From Robertkochia solimangrovi (GTDB taxonomy: Bacteria; Bacteroidota; Bacteroidia; Flavobacteriales; Flavobacteriaceae), in NCBI RefSeq assembly GCF_007279655.1, contig NZ_QKWN01000001.1, positions 558,001 to 622,000 on the forward strand: a DNA stretch of 64,000 nt, read 5' to 3'. Of the stretch, positions 1 through 9,409 are shown in pieces. The notes below the pieces were generated by a model. The model did no database searches and was not told the origin of the DNA. It was given only the letters and a program-made list of their open reading frames with translations. Position numbers and translations under genes: made by a program. Every line of letters begins with the position of its first letter. Position 1 is the first letter of the stretch.

Positions 1-1
1 A

Positions 2-418
2 CAGCTGGCCAGGGATATCTCCGGGATAAGAACGCAATTGCTGGACATAGAGGAAGCACTTTCGGGTGAGACAAAAAGTACGGCCGGTGACAAGCATGAA
101 ACGGGAAGGGCTATGCTTCAGTTAGATCGTGAACAATTAGGGGAAAGGCTACTCAAAGCAGAGAAAGCACAACAAGAATTCGAACGATTATTGTATGGAT
201 CCGATCCGAAGGAGTTGTACATACGGCCTGGGAAACTGGTTTGTACCGACAAAGGCTATTTTTTTATCGGACCTCCCTTGGGGAAACTGAATATAGATGA
301 TGTTCACGTATTTGCGATCTCTCCGGGTTCTCCCTTAGCTATAGCATTCATGGGGAGAGGGGCTGGTGATCATTTAGATTTTCGGGAAACTATTTACCGG
401 ATCATTTCGGTTGATTAA
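2..418 (+). CDS. GreA/GreB-like small protein, 5'-truncated by window edge
   Basis: The reading frame is open from base 2 to a TAA at 416-418, so the gene starts left of the window; the first ATG inside is at 38. The remaining part carries the block ETKSTAGDKHETGRAM and a C-terminal beta-rich segment (AISPGSPLA, then FRE..YRI). I recognise this as a small flavobacterial family of about 150 residues that resembles the GreA/GreB transcript-cleavage-factor fold and is often mislabelled 3-oxoacyl-ACP synthase. Nothing supports the acyl-synthase name: no active-site Cys is visible. The role is inferred to be RNA-polymerase associated at best. Its 3' end overlaps the convergent ABC ATPase gene by 17 bases. 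Confidence 0.7.
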   Translation, partial: QLARDISGIRTQLLDIEEALSGETKSTAGDKHETGRAMLQLDREQLGERLLKAEKAQQEFERLLYGSDPKELYIRPGKLVCTDKGYFFIGPPLGKLNIDDVHVFAISPGSPLAIAFMGRGAGDHLDFRETIYRIISVD

Positions 419-1376
419 GACGGCTTTTGATCAGGGACGCATTAGCCGACAATTGTAATCGGGAGCCAGGCTCAACCGGAGCTTTTGTTTTGAACAATAT
501 CTTTTTTCGGCCACAATTTGCTTCCGTAAGGTAACCATTACCTTCGTAAAAGGACTGGCGTATAGTTACGGGGACTCCGCCGTTCTTCACAGCAAAAAGC
601 TCTTCTGGATATAAGAGTACCTTATCTTTAGGATCTCCTTCAAAATATTTCATGGAAATATCATTGACTTCACCGAAAAGTCCGGCCACATATTTATTCT
701 TCGGAAACTGATACAGGTTATAAGGAGTGTCCAGCGCTACGGGCTGGCCTTTTTTAAGTACAAGGGTGCGGTCTGAGTAGGATAAGCTATCGGTGTTTTC
801 ATGGGTTGCAACGATACAACTGATCTTATTTTCCCTCAGATAACTGAACAATTGCCTTCTGAGTTTGTTCTTTTTATTATTATCGATATTGCTGAATGGT
901 TCATCGAGCAATAACAGTTTTGGTTCTTTGGCTAACACTCTGGCCAGGGCGATACGTTGTTGTTGACCGCCGCTTAGTTCATTTGGTTTTTTGCCGGTAT
1001 GATCCTGCATGTCCACCAACTCCAGAAGTTCCTGTATACGCGCCTTTTTCTTTTTTAGATAGAAGTTGGAGAGGTATTTGCCGATATGTTCTTCAATGGT
1101 CAATGTATGCTGCAGGTCAAAATCCTGAGCCTGATATTTCATAAAGTCTTCTCCCGGAACCAGATGGTATAGCGGACCCAGAAGTTTCTCACCGTTCCAG
1201 GTTAGTTCACCTTGATCCACATGAAGTAATCCATAGATGATTTTAAGTAAGGTGCTTTTACCGGATCCGCTTTCACCGATGATCGAGAGCTGTTCTCCCG
1301 CCGTTAGTTCGAAGTTGATCTTGTGCAACACTCTGCGGTCATCATAACTAAAACTCAGATTGGAAACTTTCAGCAT
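402..1376 (-). CDS. ABC transporter ATP-binding protein
   Basis: A 324-residue ABC ATPase. Visible motifs are Walker A GESGSGKST (about residues 36-44), Q-loop region YQAQDFDL, signature LSGGQQQR, Walker B LLLLDEP and the switch His in ATHEN. After about residue 230 there is a beta-rich tail (LLYPEEL... VTIRQSFYEGNGYLTEA) like the TOBE/regulatory domain of importer ATPases. No permease lies beside it, so the substrate is unknown; PotA/CysA-like architecture is inferred only from the tail. The ATG at 1376 opens the canonical MLKVSNLSFSY start. It is convergent with the left-edge gene and is followed upstream by the prolyl oligopeptidase terminator. Confidence 0.85.
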   Translation of the reverse strand: MLKVSNLSFSYDDRRVLHKINFELTAGEQLSIIGESGSGKSTLLKIIYGLLHVDQGELTWNGEKLLGPLYHLVPGEDFMKYQAQDFDLQHTLTIEEHIGKYLSNFYLKKKKARIQELLELVDMQDHTGKKPNELSGGQQQRIALARVLAKEPKLLLLDEPFSNIDNNKKNKLRRQLFSYLRENKISCIVATHENTDSLSYSDRTLVLKKGQPVALDTPYNLYQFPKNKYVAGLFGEVNDISMKYFEGDPKDKVLLYPEELFAVKNGGVPVTIRQSFYEGNGYLTEANCGRKKILFKTKAPVEPGSRLQLSANASLIKSRLNQPK

Positions 1377-1480
1377 ATCTTGTAGAATAGATGCAATATT
1401 ACTAATATAATTATGAACAAACAGGATTCCTTCAGCAGTAAAACACGGCTAAAATTATTCTCCGGATTCTCTTTAAATTA

Positions 1481-1510
1481 AAAAGCCGCCTGATCATCAG
1501 GCGGCTTGCG
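1481..1510 (-). terminator. Rho-independent terminator of the prolyl oligopeptidase gene
   Basis: Perfect 12-bp inverted repeat (AAGCCGCCTGAT / ATCAGGCGGCTT, 1483-1494 and 1496-1507), flanked on the left by an A-rich run that reads as T-rich on the minus strand. It lies about 25 bases past the stop of the minus-strand peptidase gene. Confidence 0.8.
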
Positions 1511-1533
1511 CATATTTAAGTAAACCATCGGTT

Positions 1534-3693
1534 CTACCCTTTCAGCTTATTCAGAACTGCCTTATTAGGAAGTTCAGTATAACCCATATTGTAAAAGGTA
1601 AATCCGAAGATATCGGCATATTGCTCTATGGTCTTGCTTACGGGAGTTCCCGCACCATGACCGGCATTTGTTTCAATTCTGATAAGTACAGGGTTATCAC
1701 CTGCTTGTTTTTCCTGAAGTTCTGCTGCAAATTTAAAGCTGTGCGCCGGTACTACACGATCATCATGGTCACCGGTGGTCACCAGGGTTGCAGGATATAC
1801 GGTTCCTGCTTTAACATTATGCACCGGTGAATATCCTTTCAGATATTCGAACATTTCCTTGCTGTCTTCTGCAGTTCCGTAATCGTAGGCCCAGCCCGCA
1901 CCAGCGGTAAAGGTATGATAACGCAGCATATCCATGACGCCAACAGCAGGTAGGGCAACTTTCATCAGGTCCGGACGTTGTGTCATCGTCGCACCTACCA
2001 ATAATCCGCCATTTGAACCACCTCTGATGGCCAGATGTTCCGGATTGGTATAGTTTTCCTTAATCAGGTATTCTCCTGCAGCGATGAAATCATCGAATAC
2101 GTTTTGTTTTTGCATCTTAGTTCCTGCGATATGCCACTCTTGTCCATATTCACCACCTCCACGCAGATTCGGGACCGCATAGATTCCTCCCTGCTCCATC
2201 CAGACAGCCATAGCCGTACTGAAGGAAGGGGTGAGGCTGATGTTGAATCCGCCGTAACCGTAAAGGATGGTCGGATTCATTCCGTTGCGTTCAATTCCTT
2301 TTTTATACGTGATGATCATCGGTACTTTCGTACCGTCTTTAGAGTTGTAGAACACCTGTTCAGAAACATAGTCTTCACTATTGAAATCGATATCCGGCGT
2401 ATAATACACAGCAGAAGTTCCGGTTTCAGGGTCGTACGTATAAATACTTCCCGGATTGTGGTAATTGGTAAAGGAATAATAGAGTTCTGTGTCTTCCTTT
2501 TTACCGTTTATACTGCCTGCACTTCCAGCTCCTGGTAGTTCGATCTCACGGATCTTATTCCCGTCGTAATCATATTGGTAAACTTTGGATATAGCGTCGA
2601 CCATATATTCCGTAAAGAAATACCCGCCACCCTTGGAGGGAAGTAATACATTTTCGGTTTCAGGGATGAAATCTACCCAGTTTTCCGGTGACGGATCTGC
2701 GGCATCAACGGTCACGATCTTTTTATTCGGTGCATCCAGATTGGTGAGGATATATAATTTACTTCCCACATTTTCAAGAATAGAAGTGTCGCTGTCTGTG
2801 TCACCAACAATAGTGATCAGAGGTGCATTTTCCTGAGTCAGATCCTTTATGAATAGCTTGTTTCCGGTAGTGGAGATCGACGCTGTGATCACCAGATAGC
2901 GATCATCATTCGTTACATATCCACGTACATATCTGTGTTTTTCTTCCGGTGTTCCGCCAAAGACCACTTTGTCTTCGCTTTGTGGTGTGCCCAGTTTATG
3001 GTAATAGAGTTTATGTTGATCGGTTTTTGCCGATAACTGGCTGCCTTCAGGCTTGTCGTAGCTACTATAGTAGAGACCTTCCTCTCCTTTCCATGAAACT
3101 CCGCTAAACTTAGCATCCACGATAGTATCTTCAATGATCTCCTTTTTAACAGCGTCCATGATAATGATCTTACGCCAGTCACTTCCGCCTTCAGAAATGG
3201 AATAAGCAACGAGTTTACCGCTATTGGTAAAGCTCATGCCAGAAAGGGAGGTGGTACCGTCATCGGAAAACTTGTTGGGGTCAAGAAACACTTCCTCTAT
3301 TCCTTCAGCATCCTTTCTGTATACGACATATTGATTTTGAAGTCCGTTGTTCTTGCTGTAATAATAGAAGTCACCTTCCTTTCTTGGGGCGGTGATCTTT
3401 TCATAGTTCCATATTTGTTTTAAGCGGTCTTCCAGCTGTTGTCTGAAGGGTATCTTTTCAAGATAATTGAAGGTAACAGCATTCTCTTCTTTAACCCATT
3501 CAGCAGTTTCTTCAGACATATCGTCTTCCAGCCAGCGATACGGATCTTTTACTTCGGTGTCAAAATAGGTATTGACACTATCGGCTTTTTTAGTGGTAGG
3601 ATAGTTCAAGGTAATGGAATCTTTATTGGTTTCGGAATTACAAGCGGTGATGATCAGGCAAAGCCCCGAAAGTCCCATTAGTTTAGTTTTCAT
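1534..3693 (-). CDS. Prolyl oligopeptidase family (S9A) serine peptidase, lipoprotein
   Basis: A 719-residue protein with a lipoprotein signal ([18 protein letters not shown]; Cys18), so it is expected in the envelope rather than the cytosol. An N-terminal segment typical of the family ([15 protein letters not shown]) leads into a beta-propeller-sized middle region and a C-terminal alpha/beta hydrolase domain. The catalytic triad is visible: Ser560 in GGSNGG, Asp644 in DHDDRV and His679 in AGHGAG. Length matches the family (about 700). It should cleave peptides after proline. It stands alone with its own terminator. Confidence 0.95.
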   Translation of the reverse strand: MKTKLMGLSGLCLIITACNSETNKDSITLNYPTTKKADSVNTYFDTEVKDPYRWLEDDMSEETAEWVKEENAVTFNYLEKIPFRQQLEDRLKQIWNYEKITAPRKEGDFYYYSKNNGLQNQYVVYRKDAEGIEEVFLDPNKFSDDGTTSLSGMSFTNSGKLVAYSISEGGSDWRKIIIMDAVKKEIIEDTIVDAKFSGVSWKGEEGLYYSSYDKPEGSQLSAKTDQHKLYYHKLGTPQSEDKVVFGGTPEEKHRYVRGYVTNDDRYLVITASISTTGNKLFIKDLTQENAPLITIVGDTDSDTSILENVGSKLYILTNLDAPNKKIVTVDAADPSPENWVDFIPETENVLLPSKGGGYFFTEYMVDAISKVYQYDYDGNKIREIELPGAGSAGSINGKKEDTELYYSFTNYHNPGSIYTYDPETGTSAVYYTPDIDFNSEDYVSEQVFYNSKDGTKVPMIITYKKGIERNGMNPTILYGYGGFNISLTPSFSTAMAVWMEQGGIYAVPNLRGGGEYGQEWHIAGTKMQKQNVFDDFIAAGEYLIKENYTNPEHLAIRGGSNGGLLVGATMTQRPDLMKVALPAVGVMDMLRYHTFTAGAGWAYDYGTAEDSKEMFEYLKGYSPVHNVKAGTVYPATLVTTGDHDDRVVPAHSFKFAAELQEKQAGDNPVLIRIETNAGHGAGTPVSKTIEQYADIFGFTFYNMGYTELPNKAVLNKLKG

Positions 3694-3842
3694 GGTTGAT
3701 TTTTGCTTAAAAATAAGGATTAGAATGTTAGAGTAACGTTAAAACTGACAAATCAGCGTATTATAGAAGAAGATGTGATGATTTTACACTTTGAAGCATA
3801 TAAAATTAGTGGAAATTCAATGCGAATACGGTGAGGTTTGAA

Positions 3843-3980
3843 ATGACTGGGATTACTATCAGTGGAACCTCAATGGCTACTCCACATGCTGCTGGAGTGC
3901 TGTTATTGGGAAATCCCGGAACTGACGGGACGGTTTCCGGTGACCCTGATGGTAATCCCGATCTGATCATCGTTCATTGA
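3843..3980 (+). pseudogene. Relic of a subtilase (S8) C-terminal fragment
   Basis: A 45-codon open stretch reads TISGTSMATPHAAGVLLL, the signature around the catalytic Ser of subtilisin-like proteases, then an acidic Gly/Pro tail (GDPDGNPD) and a TGA stop. Immediately upstream in frame is a TGA (3838-3840), and no other part of a protease is recognisable in the 3694-4043 gap. It is most likely the surviving 3' end of a deleted subtilase gene. The motif identification is firm; the deletion history is inference. Confidence 0.65.
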
Positions 3981-3993
3981 TCTGTTATAAAAT

Positions 3994-4023
3994 AGCAAAG
4001 GGGACCCGATGGTCCCCTTTGCT
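3994..4023 (-). terminator. Hairpin terminator downstream of asd
   Basis: A perfect 13-bp stem (AGCAAAGGGGACC, 3994-4006; partner 4011-4023) with a CGAT loop, 20 bases beyond the asd stop. An A/T-rich stretch flanks both sides, so it may also stop transcripts from the left. Confidence 0.85.
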
Positions 4024-4043
4024 TATATATATAACTAACAGAT

Positions 4044-5030
4044 CTAAACCAATTCGTTGGCTACAAGATATTCTGCGATCTGAATCGCGTTAGTAGCAGC
4101 ACCTTTTCTTAAGTTATCAGCTACAACCCACATATTCAGTGTGTTTGGTTGTGATTCGTCTCTTCTGATACGACCTACAAAAACATCGTTCTTCCCTTCT
4201 GCATAAATCGGCATCGGATAGGTATTGGTCTCCGGATTGTCCTGAACCGTAACCCCCGGGGTTTGATTAAGAATGCTTCGAACTTCGTTCAGATCGAAAT
4301 CTTCACTAAACTGTACGTTGATCGATTCACTATGTCCACCAACTACTGGTATACGTACGGCAGTTGCAGTTACCTGAATCGCTGGATCTACGATCTTCTT
4401 GGTTTCTTTAACCAGTTTCATTTCCTCTTTGGTATATCCGTTTTCTTCGAACACATCACAATGCGGTAACGCATTTCTGTGGATCTGATAAGGATAGGCC
4501 ATTTCACCCTGAGTTCCGGTATATTCATTTTCCAGTTGGGTCACCGCTTTAACACCGGTTCCGGTGATCGACTGGTAAGTCGATACGACAACGCGCTCAA
4601 CCCCATATCTTTTGTGTAAAGGAGCCAGAGCCAGTACCATTTGAATGGTTGAACAGTTCGGGTTTGCGATGATCTTATCGTCAGCGGTCAGCTGATCAGC
4701 GTTGATCTCAGGAACTACCAGTTTTTTATCGGGATCCATTCTCCAGGCAGAAGAATTGTCGATTACAGTGGTTCCTGCTGCAGCAAATTTTGGTGCCCAT
4801 TCCAGGGAAGTACCTCCACCTGCTGAAAACAGGGCAATGTCTGGTTTCGCCGCAACTGCAGCTTCAAGACCGATCACCTTATAGGTGCTTCCGTTAAATT
4901 CGATCTCCTTTCCTACTGATCGCTCAGAGGCTACAGGAATTAATTCGGTTACAGGGAAATTTCTTTCCGCAAGTACTTTTCTCATTACCTCGCCAACCAT
5001 TCCGGTTGCTCCAACTACGGCTACTCTCAT
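4044..5030 (-). CDS. asd: Aspartate-semialdehyde dehydrogenase
   Basis: A 328-residue NADP-dependent enzyme converting aspartyl-4-phosphate to aspartate semialdehyde, the branch point to lysine/diaminopimelate, threonine and methionine. The N-terminal dinucleotide-binding loop GATGMVGEVM, the nucleophile Cys126 in NPNCSTIQ and the base His233 in GGHSES are all present. Length and motifs match the bacterial family. It is a single gene with a strong terminator and a long AT-rich upstream gap (5031-5534). Confidence 0.97.
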   Translation of the reverse strand: MRVAVVGATGMVGEVMRKVLAERNFPVTELIPVASERSVGKEIEFNGSTYKVIGLEAAVAAKPDIALFSAGGGTSLEWAPKFAAAGTTVIDNSSAWRMDPDKKLVVPEINADQLTADDKIIANPNCSTIQMVLALAPLHKRYGVERVVVSTYQSITGTGVKAVTQLENEYTGTQGEMAYPYQIHRNALPHCDVFEENGYTKEEMKLVKETKKIVDPAIQVTATAVRIPVVGGHSESINVQFSEDFDLNEVRSILNQTPGVTVQDNPETNTYPMPIYAEGKNDVFVGRIRRDESQPNTLNMWVVADNLRKGAATNAIQIAEYLVANELV

Positions 5031-5293
5031 ATTCTAAATTTTAAAACTCCCGCAAAATTAAGCTTTTCCTTAAGTCTGTCAATAAAAAAGATATTTATTA
5101 ATTAAAAAATAACACAATGTTATAAATATAACAACTTGTGTGAAAATATACTATTGTGTCGTTTATTCTCCGATTGTGGATTCTGGGAGGGATATTCCGA
5201 TACATTTAGAATTGATGAATGTCAAACTTAAATTATTGGGGTTATTATGCTCGGTTACTGGTTCCTGTAAAAGTTACAGGCTGTTACTTATAT

Positions 5294-5323
5294 TAAAAAA
5301 AGAACCACCTTTTCGGGGTGGTT
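5294..5323 (-). terminator. Hairpin terminator, probably for rsmI
   Basis: AACCACC (5303-5309) pairs with GGTGGTT (5317-5323). On the minus strand the stem is followed by a run of T (the A-run at 5295-5301), as expected for stopping leftward transcription out of rsmI. Confidence 0.6.
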
Positions 5324-5449
5324 TAGTTAAACATTTCGTGTAGCGGATGTTCTGACGCTCAGAAAATATCTTGAATAATTTTATTTCGTTTTGGATCCCT
5401 ATTCTGGGATGGTATAAAGATAGGTAAAATTTTATCTGCTGATGCATAG

Positions 5450-5510
5450 GGAAGTGATGATACTGCTCCAGATTTCTCGGGACACCTTCGGCAATGGCGG
5501 AATAAGTTTC
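5450..5510. repeat. Dispersed intergenic repeat, copy 1
   Basis: The text GAAGTGATGATACTGCTCC followed by GATTTCTCGGGACACCTT closely matches 14401-14460 (GAAGTGACGATCCCGCTCC, GATTTCTCGGGACACCTT). A more diverged inverted copy lies at 33311-33361. All three are in gaps between genes. Confidence 0.6.
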
Positions 5511-5534
5511 CGTTTGGCATTCTGTCAGGTTAAT

Positions 5535-6236
5535 TTATAGGAAATTATTTTTTTCCTTTTTAACCGCGGGTTTTCCGCCGATAACTACCACAAATTCACC
5601 TCTGGGAGCGTGGTGAGTGAAGTGATCCAACACTTCCTGAAGACTTCCTCTGACGGTTTCTTCATGTAATTTGGACAGTTCACGGGAAACGCTCACCGGT
5701 CGTTCAGATCCGAAATAAGTGATAAAGTTTTCCAGGGTCTTCAACAGTTTGTGGGGAGATTCATAAAAAATCATTGTCCTAGCCTCATCAGCAAGCTCAG
5801 TAAGCCGCGTTTGCCTCCCTTTTTTGACGGGAAGAAATCCTTCAAAGAGAAATCGATCATTGGGGAGTCCGCTGTTCACCAGGGCAGGCACAAATGCCGT
5901 GGCACCCGGAAGGCACTCTACATCAACACCCGCTTCCACACATGCGCGAACCAACAGAAAGCCGGGATCAGAAATAGCAGGAGTACCCGCATCACTAATC
6001 AGGGCAACGGTGGTACCTTCCTGGATTCTTCTGACGATCTGCTCCACCGTTCGATGTTCGTTATGCATATGATGACTCTGCATCGGAGTAGATATCTCCA
6101 GATGTTTTAGCAACTTTCCGCTGTTGCGCGTATCTTCTGCTAAGATCAGATCGGCTTCCTTCAGGATACGGATCGCTCTGAGGGTGATATCTTCTAAGTT
6201 TCCGATGGGTGTGGGTACGACAAATAATTTAGACAT
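5535..6236 (-). CDS. rsmI: 16S rRNA 2'-O-ribose methyltransferase RsmI
   Basis: A 233-residue SAM-dependent methyltransferase of the tetrapyrrole-methylase fold that modifies C1402 of 16S rRNA in the decoding centre. Diagnostic pieces are VVPTPIGNLEDITLRA at the N-terminus, LILAEDTRNSGKLL, the glycine-rich GTPAISDPG and CLPGATAFVPALVNSGL. It is somewhat shorter than the about 280-residue proteobacterial form because the C-terminal extension is short, as is usual in this phylum. It lies 41 bases beyond the unrelated downstream-facing hypothetical gene on the same strand. Confidence 0.95.
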   Translation of the reverse strand: MSKLFVVPTPIGNLEDITLRAIRILKEADLILAEDTRNSGKLLKHLEISTPMQSHHMHNEHRTVEQIVRRIQEGTTVALISDAGTPAISDPGFLLVRACVEAGVDVECLPGATAFVPALVNSGLPNDRFLFEGFLPVKKGRQTRLTELADEARTMIFYESPHKLLKTLENFITYFGSERPVSVSRELSKLHEETVRGSLQEVLDHFTHHAPRGEFVVVIGGKPAVKKEKNNFL

Positions 6237-6277
6237 GCTGCAAAAATAATATCATCCGACAGCGGGGCGAAAGATTT

Positions 6278-6985
6278 TTAGGAAAACTTCTTTTCTACGA
6301 TCTGCATGAAGCGCACCTCATAATCTTCTTTGCCTTCCCAGCCATTATGGTCAGGGCGTACCATATCACGAATGAATGCATCCGCTTCGGAATAATCCTC
6401 CATCGTATTGATCTGCGAGATCACACGGGTATAATCATCGGCATTTCCGTCGAACAGATGCTTGATGAAAGCGATCTTATCATTGAGTCCGATATGAAGA
6501 CCCGGATTTAACCGATCGTTCAGGGAACGTATCTTCTCTGCAACGTTATTTCCGGAAAGAGAAGTCATATCAGGGGTTACCGTATCCATGTCACGTTTAA
6601 CAAAGGTGGGCTCTGTTGTAAAATCAGCCAAAATATCATCCAGTGATTCTTCTGCTTCTTCTTCCGGCATTTCACTGATCATATCTTTAATGGTATCCAT
6701 CACCGGAGTGATCAGGTTATCCTCATGCGGATTATTCTCCGGGATATCACTGTTTCCGCTCAGTACGGAATTCGCCAACTCTTCAAAACGTTCCCCAACT
6801 TCACTTTTTTCCGGAGCGGAAGGCATGATCAGCTCTCCAAACTGACCTTCCACGAATTTAAGAAGTGTGAGGTTCTCGTAAAGCTTTCTGGCTTCAAGTT
6901 GCATTTGGGCAAGATCATCGGTGCCATCCATTTGCACAATTTTCTGTGCCAGTCGCTTCAGATCTGCTTCAAGTTTCTTTCTCAT
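6278..6985 (-). CDS. Conserved flavobacterial protein of unknown function
   Basis: A 235-residue soluble protein without signal peptide or membrane segment. Residues 1-75 are helical and charged; residues about 75-150 are acidic and low in complexity (EMPEEEAEESLDDIL). The C-terminal 80 residues (KIRSLNDRLNPGLHIGLNDKIAF ... RPDHNGWEGKEDYEVRFMQIVE) look like the conserved core. I have the impression that this core recurs in Bacteroidota genomes but know no function for it. It sits directly upstream of rsmI on the same strand (41-base gap), so co-transcription is possible. Confidence 0.75.
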   Translation of the reverse strand: MRKKLEADLKRLAQKIVQMDGTDDLAQMQLEARKLYENLTLLKFVEGQFGELIMPSAPEKSEVGERFEELANSVLSGNSDIPENNPHEDNLITPVMDTIKDMISEMPEEEAEESLDDILADFTTEPTFVKRDMDTVTPDMTSLSGNNVAEKIRSLNDRLNPGLHIGLNDKIAFIKHLFDGNADDYTRVISQINTMEDYSEADAFIRDMVRPDHNGWEGKEDYEVRFMQIVEKKFS

Positions 6986-7248
6986 GATTACTTTTATTTA
7001 AGTCCGGTCACTTTCCGGAGCAATTTTTTGGTCCTAAAACGAGATATAAGATAAAAAATAATCTTTAAACAGGTAAAGTTCCTGAGATTAAAGATGTGAA
7101 AATACGGGGAACTCTCCTTAGTTCCAAATCCGTTATTTCCATGGTGTAATTTAATTCGGAATTCATTTACACCGACCAGAATTTATTGCTTAAGTTTGTT
7201 AAATTCATAACGGAAGATTTAATTAATTGTTACACAGGCCGAAAAAGC

Positions 7249-7902
7249 ATGTTTCTCGAAAATACGGTAAATCATAAAGAGCAGTTTGGGTGGATTGAAG
7301 TAATATGTGGTTCGATGTTCTCGGGAAAGACCGAGGAATTGATCCGCCGTTTGAGACGTGCACAGTTTGCAAGACAAAAAGTTGAGATCTTCAAACCGGC
7401 CATCGATATTCGCTATGATGATGAGATGGTGGTATCGCACGACTCCAATGAGATCCGATCCACACCAGTACCTGCAGCGGCTAATATCCGACTTCTGGCA
7501 GACGGATGCGATGTGATCGGAATCGATGAAGCACAATTCTTCGATGATGAAATTATTTCGGTTTGTAATGACCTCGCCAATAAAGGGATTCGCGTGATCG
7601 TTGCAGGACTCGACATGGATTTTAAAGGGAATCCCTTTGGTCCCATGCCGGCTTTGATGGCCACCGCAGAATATGTAACCAAAGTTCATGCGGTTTGTAC
7701 CCGTACCGGAAACCTCGCTAATTATAGCTTCAGAAAATCGAATAACGAGAAGCTCGTAATGCTGGGAGAAACGGAAGAATATGAGCCACTGAGCCGTGCA
7801 GCTTTTTACAAAGCCATGTTAAGAGAAAAGGTGAACAAGATGGAAGTCAATGAACCCAAAGAGGTTTCAACCAAGGACCAGACGAAACACAACGATGAAT
7901 AA
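7249..7902 (+). CDS. tdk: Thymidine kinase (type II)
   Basis: A 217-residue enzyme that phosphorylates thymidine to dTMP in salvage. The ATG at 7249 (MFLENTVN) is preferred over the upstream 7186 because it gives the usual family N-terminus. P-loop GSMFSGKT is at 21-28, and the catalytic Glu is in IDEAQFFDD. The lasso region [14 protein letters not shown] keeps one Cys of the zinc site usually found in type II kinases; the CxxC pairs are not visible. The gene overlaps alr by 8 bases, so the two are co-transcribed and probably translationally coupled. Confidence 0.95.
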   Translation: MFLENTVNHKEQFGWIEVICGSMFSGKTEELIRRLRRAQFARQKVEIFKPAIDIRYDDEMVVSHDSNEIRSTPVPAAANIRLLADGCDVIGIDEAQFFDDEIISVCNDLANKGIRVIVAGLDMDFKGNPFGPMPALMATAEYVTKVHAVCTRTGNLANYSFRKSNNEKLVMLGETEEYEPLSRAAFYKAMLREKVNKMEVNEPKEVSTKDQTKHNDE

Positions 7903-9019
7903 GGCCAGGGAAACCGTGCTCGAGATCGATCTTGGAGCACTGGAACATAATTACAAATACCTCCGATCGAAACTCAATTCCGAAACCCGTTTTCTTTCGG
8001 TGGTTAAAGCCTATGCCTACGGAAGTGAAGTTCAGGGAGTGGCCAAGAGACTGGAAGCACTGGGAACCGACTATTTCGCCGTTGCCTATACCTCCGAAGG
8101 AATCACTCTCAGAGAAGCAGGTATTACCAGGCCGATACTGGTACTGCATCCCTTGCCGGCACATTTCGAAGATATCATTCGGTATAACCTTGAGCCTAGC
8201 TTATATAATAAATATGTGCTCAATGAATTCATCAGGTCTGCCAGAAAATTACATTGCAGTGAGTATCCCGTGCATATCAAGATCAATACCGGATTAAACC
8301 GACTCGGATTCTGGGAGAATGACACTGACCTGATTACGGAAGAACTGGAGCATGCTCCTGAACTTAAGATTCGTTCCATCTTCTCGCATTTGGCGGCATC
8401 TGAAGATAAGAATGAAAGAGAATTCACTCTCGGACAAATAAACAGTTTTAAAAATACGGCTGCACGTCTGATCAAAAAACTCGGCTATAAACCTTTGTTA
8501 CATCAGCTGAATACCTCAGGTATTCTCAATTATACCCATGAGGCAGAATTCGATATGGTAAGAAGTGGTATCGGACTTTACGGATTCGGTAACGAAGCGA
8601 AATATGATCAGGAACTAAAACCTGTTGTAAGTCTTAAAAGTGTTATTTCTCAGATACATGATATTGAACCCGGTGAAAGTGTAGGGTACAACCGATCATT
8701 TATCGCCGACAGTTACCGAAGAACTGCCACCATTCCGGTTGGGCATGCCGACGGCATTACCCGAATCTACGGAAACCGAAAGGGCGAACTGAGTATTCAT
8801 GGGAAGAAAGCTCCTATCATTGGAAATGTCTGTATGGATATGCTGATGGTCGATATCACAGATATTCCGTGTTCGGAAGGTGATGAAGTCATCATATTTG
8901 GAGAAAGTCCAACCGCAGCAGAGTTTGCGGAAAGAGCCGGCACAATCAGCTACGAACTACTGACTGCGATATCTCAACGCGTAAAACGTGTTTTGATAAA
9001 TGAAACAACTTCGCCATAA
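7895..9019 (+). CDS. alr: Alanine racemase
   Basis: A 374-residue PLP enzyme making D-alanine for peptidoglycan. The PLP Lys is K38 in [10 protein letters not shown]; the second catalytic Tyr is in SVGYNRSF, and the [13 protein letters not shown] block of the C-terminal domain is present. The ATG at 7895 lies inside the tdk 3' end and gives the normal family length; the frame is open further upstream (to 7850), but that would only read through tdk. A short CCCT/AGGG hairpin follows the stop. Confidence 0.95.
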   Translation: MNKARETVLEIDLGALEHNYKYLRSKLNSETRFLSVVKAYAYGSEVQGVAKRLEALGTDYFAVAYTSEGITLREAGITRPILVLHPLPAHFEDIIRYNLEPSLYNKYVLNEFIRSARKLHCSEYPVHIKINTGLNRLGFWENDTDLITEELEHAPELKIRSIFSHLAASEDKNEREFTLGQINSFKNTAARLIKKLGYKPLLHQLNTSGILNYTHEAEFDMVRSGIGLYGFGNEAKYDQELKPVVSLKSVISQIHDIEPGESVGYNRSFIADSYRRTATIPVGHADGITRIYGNRKGELSIHGKKAPIIGNVCMDMLMVDITDIPCSEGDEVIIFGESPTAAEFAERAGTISYELLTAISQRVKRVLINETTSP

Positions 9020-9409
9020 TACCCTGCGTAAGGGAGTTTCGTCACTTTTTTGTGCACAAGCGTACTTAAACCTTTAACTTCTCCAATGCCAGTTCCTTAT
9101 TGTAAAATACCCCAAATGGGGTATTGTTAGCTATTTAGCTAACCGTTATTTTAGCGCGGAGTCATGCCGTTGGCATAGCTTATGTATCAGGGAGGAGGAG
9201 ACGTTATTAAATGTTTCGCGTGTTTATCTCCGGCGGGGGGAGCCTTTATAGGTATTGTTCGGAAATAAACCTGAGCGAATTCATATACCGAGTGAATTCG
9301 CTCGTTGCCCTGATCTTTAACTTTCCTTTTTAAATCCTTTTTTCATAATCAGAACTGGAGATACCACTGAAAAAGATTGCGTATTTTTGTGGGGTAAAAT
9401 TCGGATTCT
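9020..9409. other. Gene-free spacer with four perfect inverted repeats
   Basis: No coding frame of note. It contains four perfect palindromes in 200 bases: 9106-9125 (AATACCCC/GGGGTATT, loop AAAT), immediately followed by 9126-9143 (GTTAGCTA/TAGCTAAC, loop TT), then 9164-9176 (ATGCC/GGCAT) and 9273-9303 (11-bp stem GAGCGAATTCA/TGAATTCGCTC, 9-base loop). None is followed by a T-run, so they are not ordinary terminators. They could be operators or a structured RNA. Confidence 0.7.
9382..9389 (+). promoter_or_regulatory. Bacteroidota -7 element upstream of the OsmC gene
   Basis: TATTTTTG matches the phylum consensus TAnnTTTG, 21 bases before the ATG at 9410. Confidence 0.6.

Larger units (their letters stand above)
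5031..5534. other. Gene-free spacer between asd and rsmI
   Basis: About 500 bases without a convincing gene. The left part is very AT-rich and probably holds the asd promoter. A hairpin sits at 5303-5323, and one copy of a dispersed intergenic repeat at about 5450-5510. A 67-codon open frame at 5140-5343 has no recognisable content. Confidence 0.6.

Noticed and set aside
5140-5343. 67-codon open frame in the asd-rsmI gap
   Set aside because: No recognisable motif, and it runs through the terminator hairpin at 5303-5323; judged chance.
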